Of a stretch of 35,104 bases of DNA, positions 29,245 through 35,104 are shown piece after piece; position 1 is the stretch's first letter; each line of letters begins with the position of its first letter. Made by a program: the position numbers and the translations under genes. Location: the IMG/VR virus record IMGVR_UViG_3300038435_000234, positions 1 through 35,104 of that record, one strand, 5' to 3'. The notes under the pieces are model-generated. The model ran no database searches. It saw only the letters and a list, made by a program, of their open reading frames with translations, and was not told where the DNA came from. The stretch comes from a virus.

Positions 29245-30549
29245 TTAGAAAAGCCTTCCTTTAGCCGTAATTACATTCCTGATCCAGTCCATGTGATGAT
29301 TATTTTTATCCTCTGGTGTGTTGGTTGGATTCTTGTCTTTGTCCAGCGCCCATTTATAGCCCCTGTACTCATTCCAGATATTGATCGAATCTTCTACTAC
29401 AAATACTTCCATATCCTTTACCGCCTTAATTCCAAAGTCGATACTCCCTGGCCCGCCAATGGATGCCAGGATATAAAATCCTTTCACCAATTGTGGGTAA
29501 AGCTGAAGCTCTGTTTCTGAAAGAGAATTTTTATCCCATCCGTTTCTGAGCTTATTAATGCTGATCGGGTCTTCTTTATCCGCAATTATCAAATTGCTGC
29601 CAGTAATGCCAAGCTTGCAATAAAGCATGCCAATCTCTTTATCGGTAAGCGGTTTATAATTAAACTCTCTGATATAGGCCTTGTTCTTTACGATCTTCAT
29701 AGAACCATTAGCAGCAGGGTCCACTGTTCCAAAGTCCTGACCAAAGATTTCCCTGGCATCTACATCTATAAACTGCTGCATAGTAATTGGCATCCAACCT
29801 GCGTATACTCTGCCACGCTGCCCCTCACTAATAAGACCACAGATTATAGTGTGAAAATATTCTGGGTTACTTTTTTCGTATGAGCGCCACTTCTCAACCT
29901 TTGTACTATCTAAGTTTGTAATGTTGTTAAGAAATGTTCCGAATATGGAAAGAATGCCACTGGTCTCTTTCGGCTTTGCCTGCCAGTATCCTTCTATACC
30001 GGCTTCAGTTAGGTTATAATTATTCCATATCCAGTGATTACGGCCAGGTGGATTGAATACCCTGATCACCATTGGCCTTTCTTCTCCTTTCACTGTCCGC
30101 AAAGAATCGTCCAGCTGATTGAATTCTTCTTCGGTCAACTCGTCGCACTCCTCCACTATAACAAGATTATACCCGGCCAGTGATTTCAACTTGGCCGTTC
30201 TGCCACCTTCAGCTTTTACGCCAAAGCAGTTGACTGTATTTCCAGTAAATGTGCAGGTGGCTTGCATGGCATTATCTGCAATATGAATGTCTTCAGGAGG
30301 AATACTACATTCTTCAATGCGGTCCTTAAAATCTTTCCACAGAGAATGACGAACATCGTTAAGTATCTTTCTTACAAATGCAATCCGGCAATAGTCCGGC
30401 CTGGTAAGCCTGTACAGTGCATAGAGTGTTGCTTCGTGGCTACCGCCCCGTCCACGGCCACCCCAAAGATCATTTACAGTAGATGGATGTTCGTATAACG
30501 GCAGGTAATCTTCTTTGGGCGATATATCAATAACGATGTCTCGGGTCAT
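29245..30549 (-). CDS. Terminase large subunit
   Basis: A 434-residue packaging motor and nuclease. ATPase domain: the Walker A place reads GGRGRGGSHEA (30-40), lacking the usual lysine (G36 in its place). Walker B with catalytic glutamate is LVIVEECDEL (E133, E134), and the coupling motif lies near FNPPGRNH (165-172). Nuclease domain: D272 in FGQDFGTVDPAA, D324 in LIIADKEDP and D421 in HHMDWIRN, the three metal-binding acids of the RNase H-like fold. Length is normal for the PBSX/Terminase_3 group. The missing lysine may be replaced by a nearby arginine (R32 or R34), as in deviant Walker motifs such as that of lambda gpA. A 46-residue gene separates it from the small subunit. Confidence 0.9.
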   Translation of the reverse strand: MTRDIVIDISPKEDYLPLYEHPSTVNDLWGGRGRGGSHEATLYALYRLTRPDYCRIAFVRKILNDVRHSLWKDFKDRIEECSIPPEDIHIADNAMQATCTFTGNTVNCFGVKAEGGRTAKLKSLAGYNLVIVEECDELTEEEFNQLDDSLRTVKGEERPMVIRVFNPPGRNHWIWNNYNLTEAGIEGYWQAKPKETSGILSIFGTFLNNITNLDSTKVEKWRSYEKSNPEYFHTIICGLISEGQRGRVYAGWMPITMQQFIDVDAREIFGQDFGTVDPAANGSMKIVKNKAYIREFNYKPLTDKEIGMLYCKLGITGSNLIIADKEDPISINKLRNGWDKNSLSETELQLYPQLVKGFYILASIGGPGSIDFGIKAVKDMEVFVVEDSINIWNEYRGYKWALDKDKNPTNTPEDKNNHHMDWIRNVITAKGRLF

Positions 30550-30558
30550 GTTAAAAAG

Positions 30559-30699
30559 TCAAGAGGTATCTATTTCTTTCGACTGGTTTAATACAATAGG
30601 CAATCTTTCTTTGGCTTTTATTTTGAATTCTTTCTTCAATGAATTTACTATCGCCCTTAATTCCTTTTTTGATATTCGATTATGTTTAATATGGTTCAT
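30559..30699 (-). CDS. Small basic protein between terminase subunits (46 aa)
   Basis: Reads MNHIKHNRISKKELRAIVNS and ends QSKEIDTS. Its ATG overlaps the terminase small subunit stop (ATGA), and it ends nine bases before the large subunit start, so it sits exactly in the packaging operon. It is a single basic helical protein with no recognised family; it may act in packaging. Confidence 0.7.
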   Translation of the reverse strand: MNHIKHNRISKKELRAIVNSLKKEFKIKAKERLPIVLNQSKEIDTS

Positions 30700-31160
30700 T
30701 TGTCACATTTTTTTACCAATAGTGTATGAGTTACTTTATTAACCCTCATCTCAATGGGCTTGCCATCGGCGCCGCTGTGTTCAAGTTTCTCTTTTGGTTT
30801 GCCAAACGCACGGTCCATTACTGCATTATAAGCCTGTGTATCTGCCTTCTGAATTGCTTTTTCGGCCTGGCGAAAATGCAGAAGCATTTCTACTGTTAAG
30901 TTTTTTTGTGGAACTCCGAAATATTCAGAGGCTTTTTGTTTTATTTCTGATCCCTTCATTCCTTTAAACGATAACTCAAGCACCGCCCTCACCAGCTCAT
31001 ACCCTCTTTTTTTCTTCGCCCATCCTGCTTTTTTTGCTTCTGGTGTTGGTTGATATTTTTTTGAAAATGGCTTTGGGGCATCTGGCAATATATTACCGCC
31101 CCTGCCCGGCTTCTTCGCAGGTTTATCGCTTGTTTTTAATATCTTCTTACTTTTCGGCAT
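30696..31160 (-). CDS. Terminase small subunit candidate
   Basis: A 154-residue DNA-binding candidate for recognition of the packaging site. The N-terminal 50 residues are basic and probably disordered (KKPGRGGNILPD, PTPEAKKAGWAKKKRG). Then come helices (RAVLELSFKGMKGSEIKQKA, VEMLLHFRQAEKAIQKADTQ) and the motif DRAFGKPKEKLEHSG, which is typical of small terminase-like proteins of the DUF5681 kind. Its first 14 bases overlap the end of the methyltransferase gene, in another frame. Confidence 0.72.
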   Translation of the reverse strand: MPKSKKILKTSDKPAKKPGRGGNILPDAPKPFSKKYQPTPEAKKAGWAKKKRGYELVRAVLELSFKGMKGSEIKQKASEYFGVPQKNLTVEMLLHFRQAEKAIQKADTQAYNAVMDRAFGKPKEKLEHSGADGKPIEMRVNKVTHTLLVKKCDK

Positions 31161-32370
31161 TGGTATTGTCCAGATACTTTTGAATCTCTTTATCGTTAAG
31201 CTGCCGCCCGTTTCTCTTTATCGTTAAGCTGCCGCCCGTTTCTCGGCGATATTTTATATAGCGGGCAACTATCACATCGCAGTAATTGGGCGCTAATTCT
31301 TGCCCGTAACAAACCCTGTTAAGCTGATCGGCGGCGATGATAGTTGTGCCACTCCCAAGGAAGGGATCATAACACTGCTGGCCTTCATTTGTATTGTTGC
31401 GGATAGGGCGTGCCATGCATTCCAGTGGCTTTTGAGTGCTGTGGCCAATACCAGAATTTTCCCTGGATTTAATATTCCAAAGGGTTGTCTGGCTCCTCCC
31501 CCCAGTCCAGTTGTGAGTTCTTTTGCTCTTTATGACATACCAGCAGGGTTCGTGTTGCCAGTGGTAATCGCCCCTGGATAAGGCCAGTCGGTCCTTTGCC
31601 CAAATAATCTGGCACACAACGCTAAAATTGGCCGATTCCAGGCTGAGTTGTACTTCGCTGGCATATCTACCGGCATGCCAGACGTAGCCAACCGTTCCGG
31701 GAAACAACGCCCATGCCGGCGCCCAGTCTACCCTATCATCATTCTTGACTTTCCCCATTTTCCCGTCATTCTTATTTACACCAGCTTTTTTGCGCCACTC
31801 TGGATCGTAGTTAACCCCATACGGAGGGTCCGTAACCATTAAAATTGGCTTGCATCCATTCAGTGTTTTCTTCACTACTTCCGAATCGCAGCTATCCCCG
31901 CATTGCACCCGGTGATCATTCAGTTCATATAAATCACCCAGCTTTGTAATCGGTTTCTTTGGCGCCATACCATCAAAACTATCTTCCACTGCTTCAATCT
32001 TTTTGCCCCGGTCAATCTGCCATTCCTCAAAAAATTCATCTGTAAAAGTTTCTTCAAGTATTTGTATATCGCTTTCTCCGGCTTTTGCAATATCAAAGAC
32101 AGCATTCATTTCTTTGTATTCTTTTTCTGTAAGCAGGCGGCTTGGCACAAATACTTTTACTTTATCGGTTCCATTTATTTCAAGGCGGCTATGGTCATCA
32201 ATCAGGCTCATGTCCTTGTTTACTATTCCATCAAATACTTTTCCGAATTTGCTTAATGATTTTTTCAGGCGTTCAAATCCTTTATCGTCCCTCTTTTTTG
32301 GGTTGTTTGGGTTTGGCTTTAGGTCGCTTGCCTTCATTTCAACCAGGCTCCATGTAATTGGCTTTTTCAT
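31147..32370 (-). CDS. ParB-like domain fused to beta-class DNA methyltransferase
   Basis: A 407-residue fusion. Residues about 5-110 form a ParB/sulfiredoxin-like domain (DLKPNPNNPKKRDDKGFERL, then SLIDDHSRLEI). Residues 140-370 form an adenine-N6 or cytosine-N4 methyltransferase with catalytic DPPYGV (181-186), HSTQKP (310-315) and the cofactor site DPFLGSGTT (335-343); DPPY before the FxGxG box makes it beta class. It would methylate phage DNA, possibly to avoid restriction or to mark DNA for packaging; the partner nuclease is not seen. The last 30 residues are encoded by a 28-base tandem duplication read in two frames. It is the first gene of the late minus-strand row. Confidence 0.9.
   Translation of the reverse strand: MKKPITWSLVEMKASDLKPNPNNPKKRDDKGFERLKKSLSKFGKVFDGIVNKDMSLIDDHSRLEINGTDKVKVFVPSRLLTEKEYKEMNAVFDIAKAGESDIQILEETFTDEFFEEWQIDRGKKIEAVEDSFDGMAPKKPITKLGDLYELNDHRVQCGDSCDSEVVKKTLNGCKPILMVTDPPYGVNYDPEWRKKAGVNKNDGKMGKVKNDDRVDWAPAWALFPGTVGYVWHAGRYASEVQLSLESANFSVVCQIIWAKDRLALSRGDYHWQHEPCWYVIKSKRTHNWTGGRSQTTLWNIKSRENSGIGHSTQKPLECMARPIRNNTNEGQQCYDPFLGSGTTIIAADQLNRVCYGQELAPNYCDVIVARYIKYRRETGGSLTIKRNGRQLNDKEIQKYLDNTNAEK
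31185..31240 (-). repeat. 28-bp perfect tandem duplication in methyltransferase gene
   Basis: Two perfect copies (31185-31212 and 31213-31240) contain TCTCTTTATCGTTAAGCTGC on the plus strand and abut each other. Because 28 is not a multiple of three, the copies are read in two frames, giving ETGGSLTIK and then RNGRQLNDKE. With one copy fewer, the methyltransferase frame would continue without a stop into the frame of the terminase small subunit gene (…IPMPKSKKILKT). Confidence 0.85.
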
Positions 32371-32621
32371 TTTGTACTATTCGATAAAATTACTAAATCT
32401 TTTCATTTAAAGTATTTAAAACTGTTGTGTAGTCTAATGCAGTAATACGAACAACCCGCTATCTAAGCACAAAAAAAGTAGTTTTCAAAAAAAAAAACGA
32501 CCTTATTAGCTTCCCAAATTTCAACAATCTCCGTGCTGGTAATATTAATGTATAGCCCGAAAAACAGGCTATTTAAAAGCAAATAACAACTCCGGAAAAA
32601 TTCTTTATTGTAAATCAATGA

Positions 32622-32682
32622 GTTGTGATTTGATTGCAAAAAATAGTTACTTAAATATTTGGAAAGTGTTGTGATTTGATTG
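32622..32682. repeat. Paired 15-bp direct repeats, possible operators
   Basis: GTTGTGATTTGATTG occurs at 32622-32636 and again at 32668-32682, 46 bases apart (start to start). The first copy contains the likely -33 element and the second lies just downstream of the likely -7 element, so a protein bound to both would cover or loop the promoter. Confidence 0.7.
32629..32661 (+). promoter_or_regulatory. Bacteroidota-type promoter candidate for plus-strand block
   Basis: TTTG (32629-32632) and AATATTTG (32654-32661) are 21 bases apart. The Bacteroidota consensus is TTTG, 19-21 bases, TAnnTTTG; this matches except for the first T of the -7 box. It would direct transcription of the gene starting at 32729. 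Confidence 0.5.
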
Positions 32683-32728
32683 TATATTTACATAAGCAAT
32701 AACGCTACAACTTTTAAAACTTAGCAAA

Positions 32729-33091
32729 ATGACAACTACAAATTCAAAATTTTGCTTCTATAACAAAGGGTTAAAAAAACAAAACGTAGCAAAGAACATT
32801 AACACTTTTGCAAACCTTTATCAATTTGACGGTAATTCAGATGCACCATTAAATCCGCTTAATGAGTCACAACTTGAAGAAATTTACAGCCTATTAAAAG
32901 ATTGTATTTGTGCTGCAGATTTGTTTGCTTTTCCCGGTGAGCAAAAAGCATTAATTAATCACATTTTGGAATGTCTAAATGAAGATTTAAAAGATTATTT
33001 GCCCATAATAAAAAAAGCTGCATTAAGCACCAATAATATTTGGTGGGAAAAAATGAAAAAGGTCTTAACACAAGCATACAACGAATATTAA
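32729..33091 (+). CDS. Unknown soluble protein, first of plus-strand block (120 aa)
   Basis: A 120-residue protein: MTTTNSKFCFYNKGLKKQNV, an acidic helical middle (NESQLEEIYSLLKDCICAAD) and a C-terminal helix (WWEKMKKVLTQAYNEY). No family recognised. It follows the promoter-like site and direct repeats, so it may be an early or lysogenic gene. A phage or moron function cannot be assigned. Confidence 0.7.
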   Translation: MTTTNSKFCFYNKGLKKQNVAKNINTFANLYQFDGNSDAPLNPLNESQLEEIYSLLKDCICAADLFAFPGEQKALINHILECLNEDLKDYLPIIKKAALSTNNIWWEKMKKVLTQAYNEY

Positions 33092-33174
33092 TGTTCCTTC
33101 CTGTTCTGCTAAGTCAGGCAGGCGGAGGCGATAACCGTATAACACCTCTTTTTATTCAAAAAACACACTATTTA

Positions 33175-33396
33175 ATGATAGAAAAAATTCGTGAAGCAAT
33201 AGAAAAACACAAAAGTCTCTTGTCAGATCAGGAGGCTTACTCCTTTGTGCCAACAGCATATCCCCCATTTATTTTTTCAACAAACATAAAATTTTTGAAT
33301 GCTATATTGATAGAATTTCCAGGAAGCTATATTACAGAATACGATAACGGGCCCGGATGGTTTTTAAATCTCGTGATAAATAAAGGCCCCGAATAG
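33175..33396 (+). CDS. Unknown small protein (73 aa)
   Basis: From the ATG at 33175 the protein has 73 residues: MIEKIREAIEKHKSLLSDQE, then a hydrophobic, aromatic middle (FVPTAYPPFIFS, NAILIEFPG) and WFLNLVINKGPE. The frame is open further upstream, but that part is implausible and overlaps the previous gene. No family recognised. It probably shares a transcript with 32729-33091. Confidence 0.6.
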   Translation: MIEKIREAIEKHKSLLSDQEAYSFVPTAYPPFIFSTNIKFLNAILIEFPGSYITEYDNGPGWFLNLVINKGPE

Positions 33397-33414
33397 AAAT
33401 TCAGAGCCGTTTGC

Positions 33415-33434
33415 CATAAGATTTTTGTCTTATG
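33415..33434. terminator. AT-rich hairpin after plus-strand gene pair
   Basis: A seven-base stem CATAAGA / TCTTATG (33415-33421 with 33428-33434) encloses TTTTTG. It lies 19 bases after the stop of the 73-residue gene and 36 bases before the DNA-binding gene. It lacks a T-run after the stem, so it is only a weak terminator candidate. Confidence 0.35.
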
Positions 33435-33469
33435 AGATTTCATGTTAAATATAGTAAAAAATAAAGACA

Positions 33470-33796
33470 ATGAAAAAAAATAAAAGAGGCCGTCCGGTAA
33501 TCGCCTGGTCAAAAGAAAAAATCGCATTCCTTAAAAAATTATACCCTGGTAAAAATAATAAAGATGTTGCCGCCGAAATGGGCATCACAATATCTGCGTT
33601 GCGAAATGCCGCTGTAAAATTCAAAGTAAAAAAAAGTAACCGGTACTGGGATAAGGCCAAAGAAAATTTTGTTGTTGACAACTGGCAAATATTATCAGTA
33701 AGTGAAATTGCAGATCAATTGGAAAAAAAGTTTAATATCTATAAAACAAAATGGGCTATAATTAACAAGTATAGAGAATTAAAAGGGCTGCGTTAA
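33470..33796 (+). CDS. Helix-turn-helix DNA-binding protein (108 aa)
   Basis: A 108-residue basic protein. The N-terminal RGRPVIAW resembles an AT-hook. Two Myb/transposase-type helix-turn-helix units follow: WSKEKIAFLKKLYPGKNNKD to NAAVKFKVKK (12-56), and WDKAKENFVVDNWQILSVSE to KYRELKGLR (60-108). Such proteins regulate transcription or resemble HNH/homing endonuclease DNA-binding parts; no nuclease motif is present. It could control the plus-strand block, with the repeats at 32622-32682 as possible sites, but this is inference. Confidence 0.72.
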   Translation: MKKNKRGRPVIAWSKEKIAFLKKLYPGKNNKDVAAEMGITISALRNAAVKFKVKKSNRYWDKAKENFVVDNWQILSVSEIADQLEKKFNIYKTKWAIINKYRELKGLR

Positions 33797-33828
33797 ACAA
33801 CCTTTCTGCGAAAAATCAATTTTTATGT

Positions 33829-34215
33829 TCATGTCTCTTTAATTATAATATCGAATAGAGCAAACATCAACTTTTTCTTAATCCCATAAACAGGAGTTTT
33901 AAATCCTTTCACGTCTTCCACCACTAACATTCCCTGCTCATAATAAACAAAGTCGGCTTCATAATCAGCAATCTTACAACCATTCACAATCAGCGGGTAC
34001 ATCAAATGCACTTTTAAACCATGAATCACTTTTGCATCCTCCAAAATTTTCAATTGCCTGTACCGGTTCATTTCTTTTTTGCTATCAAACTTGTGTCCGT
34101 AGATTTCATTGTGCCTTTCATTACCATACTTATTTACCTTTGTCTTTAGTTGCCGGCGCCAATTGTGGCAATTGTCCACATGAATCTGCTCCCAGCCTTT
34201 AAATCTTTTACTCAT
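33829..34215 (-). CDS. DUF1064-type phage nuclease
   Basis: A 128-residue protein of the DUF1064 family of phage proteins, which has a PD-(D/E)xK-like nuclease core. HKFDSKKEMNRYRQLKILED (41-60) is the family's opening helix. The acidic residues D88 (YEADFVYYEQG) and E100-D101 with K103 (VVEDVKGFKTPVYGIKKKL) make the catalytic cluster. A role in phage DNA processing or replication is likely. It lies in the right-hand minus-strand row with 34277-34498. Confidence 0.82.
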   Translation of the reverse strand: MSKRFKGWEQIHVDNCHNWRRQLKTKVNKYGNERHNEIYGHKFDSKKEMNRYRQLKILEDAKVIHGLKVHLMYPLIVNGCKIADYEADFVYYEQGMLVVEDVKGFKTPVYGIKKKLMFALFDIIIKET

Positions 34216-34276
34216 TCTTTAAACTGCTTACGTACTTATTTGTTTTAGTTTCCATTATGTTATAATGTAATTGCAT

Positions 34277-34498
34277 TCACAGATTATCAACAATAAATTT
34301 TACACCAAACAAATCAATATTCTGTCTGAATTTTTTTGCGCCGTTATAACTCATGTTGTTTTTCTTTGCATATTCTGATCTTGTTTTAATATTAAGATAG
34401 CCGCCAATATGTTCAATAATTTGCACCATGTCCTTATTATTAAGCTGTCCTGCTTGTATCCTTTGGCTTAGGTGTTCGCATATCTTATTGACTAACAT
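34277..34498 (-). CDS. Small phage protein with SEYAKKNNMSYNG motif (73 aa)
   Basis: A 73-residue helical protein. The N-terminal half (VNKICEHLSQRIQAGQLNNK) is helical; the second half has RSEYAKKNNMSYNGAKKFR followed by GVKFIVDNL. I recall this motif in many Bacteroidota phage and mobile element proteins, where it looks like a helix-turn-helix domain. The function is unknown. It lies 61 bases before the nuclease gene in the same direction. Confidence 0.66.
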   Translation of the reverse strand: MLVNKICEHLSQRIQAGQLNNKDMVQIIEHIGGYLNIKTRSEYAKKNNMSYNGAKKFRQNIDLFGVKFIVDNL

Positions 34499-34534
34499 AT
34501 TTGTTCATTTTTTTGAATAGCGTAAATAAATGAG

Positions 34535-35104
34535 TTATGGGCAAGTGTTACCACTCTGCTCCGTTGGACAGTTTCTACTACTGAAATACTCTAATAAAGA
34601 ACATTCAGCAAACGACTTTCTTTTATTACTTCTGCTTGTTGGGGCATATTCCTGTTTGACTGCATCAATGTACATCGTAAAGCAAAAATCATCACCCATA
34701 TAAAACTTATCCCACCCTTCATAGGTAAATAGCCTTTTTACTTTCAGTTGTTCTATTGCAAGGTTATCAAATGAAAGTGTACATTTGCCAATAAAAGAAG
34801 GTAGTTTTTTATACCATCTTTTCAATTCTGCATCAACTTCTTTACTATGGTATTTTACGCCAAATCCAAACAGCTTGTAGCCAAGAATAAGCACTTTACA
34901 TTTACCTAATTGAATAAGTTTTTCAACTACTTCAACTTTGTTCACTCCTGCAATTATGTGATAAACGATGTTATCCGTAATTTCTAAAAGTGGCTTAATA
35001 TAATTAAAGTTGTTGCTTGTAATTGAAATACCTATACCTTTTATCAGTTCATCTTTTATCAGGTAAGTAATCATATCTTGAAAGGTTTTTAAATGCCCTT
35101 GATT
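34535..35104 (-). CDS. Partial protein cut by right window edge, possibly radical-SAM-like phage protein
   Basis: The frame remains open up to the window edge; an internal ATG at 35074 is preceded in frame by NQGHLKTFQD, so the true start lies outside. The visible 189 residues contain KGIGISITSN, HIIAGVN, KCKVLILGYKLFGFGVKYH and AVKQEYAPTSRSNKRK. This order resembles the C-terminal half of a phage protein group I recall as radical-SAM-like, but the cluster-binding cysteines would be upstream and are not seen. It is the first visible gene of the right-hand minus-strand row. Confidence 0.7.
   Translation of the reverse strand, partial: NQGHLKTFQDMITYLIKDELIKGIGISITSNNFNYIKPLLEITDNIVYHIIAGVNKVEVVEKLIQLGKCKVLILGYKLFGFGVKYHSKEVDAELKRWYKKLPSFIGKCTLSFDNLAIEQLKVKRLFTYEGWDKFYMGDDFCFTMYIDAVKQEYAPTSRSNKRKSFAECSLLEYFSSRNCPTEQSGNTCP

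Larger units (their letters stand above)
32371..32728. promoter_or_regulatory. Divergent control region between late genes and plus-strand block
   Basis: This 358-base non-coding stretch separates the minus-strand methyltransferase gene from the plus-strand block. It is AT-rich, with an A-run near 32478-32500. A small hairpin ATAGCC / GGCTAT (32552-32557 with 32567-32572) and the direct repeats and promoter-like site given separately lie in it. A clear late promoter for the minus strand is not recognised; TACTTTAA about 40 bases before the methyltransferase start is only a weak candidate. Confidence 0.6.

Noticed and set aside
33092-33174. Short gap with AGGCAGGCGGAGGCG-like GC patch between the two plus-strand genes
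   Set aside because: Could be a fragment of a dispersed repeat, but it has no second copy or clear symmetry in the window.

Overview
The window looks like most of a tailed-phage genome, probably an integrated prophage, from a Bacteroidota host, plausibly in or near the Chitinophagales. The reasons are a Bacteroidota-type tyrosine integrase, AT-rich leaders with few Shine-Dalgarno sequences, a promoter-like TTTG / TATTTG pair, small phage proteins typical of that phylum, and a dispersed repeat whose translation contains the common VIARSEATNQSP string. I see no tRNA, rRNA, CRISPR array or insertion sequence.

Layout. An integrase (1-1167, +) sits at the left edge, followed by a short intergenic stretch with a dispersed repeat and a hairpin. 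Almost everything from 32370 down to 1355 is on the minus strand and reads as one late region. In transcription order it holds: a ParB-MTase fusion, terminase small and large subunits, a Com-like zinc ribbon, a hairpin terminator, a two-TM protein, portal, a membrane protein, prohead protease, major capsid protein, a secreted decoration-like protein, head-tail joining and tail tube candidates, small connector genes, the tape measure, tail tip proteins with an inserted GIY-YIG endonuclease, a 1710-residue tail fibre, a glycine-rich fibre tip protein, and a long lysis region (lipoproteins, several small membrane proteins, a candidate unimolecular spanin, an M15 peptidase endolysin). One small lipoprotein gene (16154-16375) interrupts this on the opposite strand and looks like a moron.

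A 358-base divergent control region (32371-32728) with paired direct repeats separates the late region from a short plus-strand block (two unknown proteins and a DNA-binding protein). The right end turns back to the minus strand with a DUF1064-type nuclease, a small phage protein and a gene cut by the window edge. No repressor, replication gene or second attachment site is recognisable; these may lie beyond the right edge.

The most unusual points are: (1) the head module carries several membrane-spanning proteins, and the capsid protein has its own N-terminal hydrophobic helix, while fibre and decoration proteins carry Sec-type signal peptides; (2) a 28-base tandem duplication in the methyltransferase gene decides whether that gene ends by itself or runs in frame into the terminase small subunit; (3) a protein has lipobox-plus-C-terminal-TM spanin architecture; (4) a divergent lipoprotein moron sits inside the tail operon; and (5) two genes upstream of the tape measure overlap in different frames. 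All functions are from reading the sequence and recalled family features; no database search was run.
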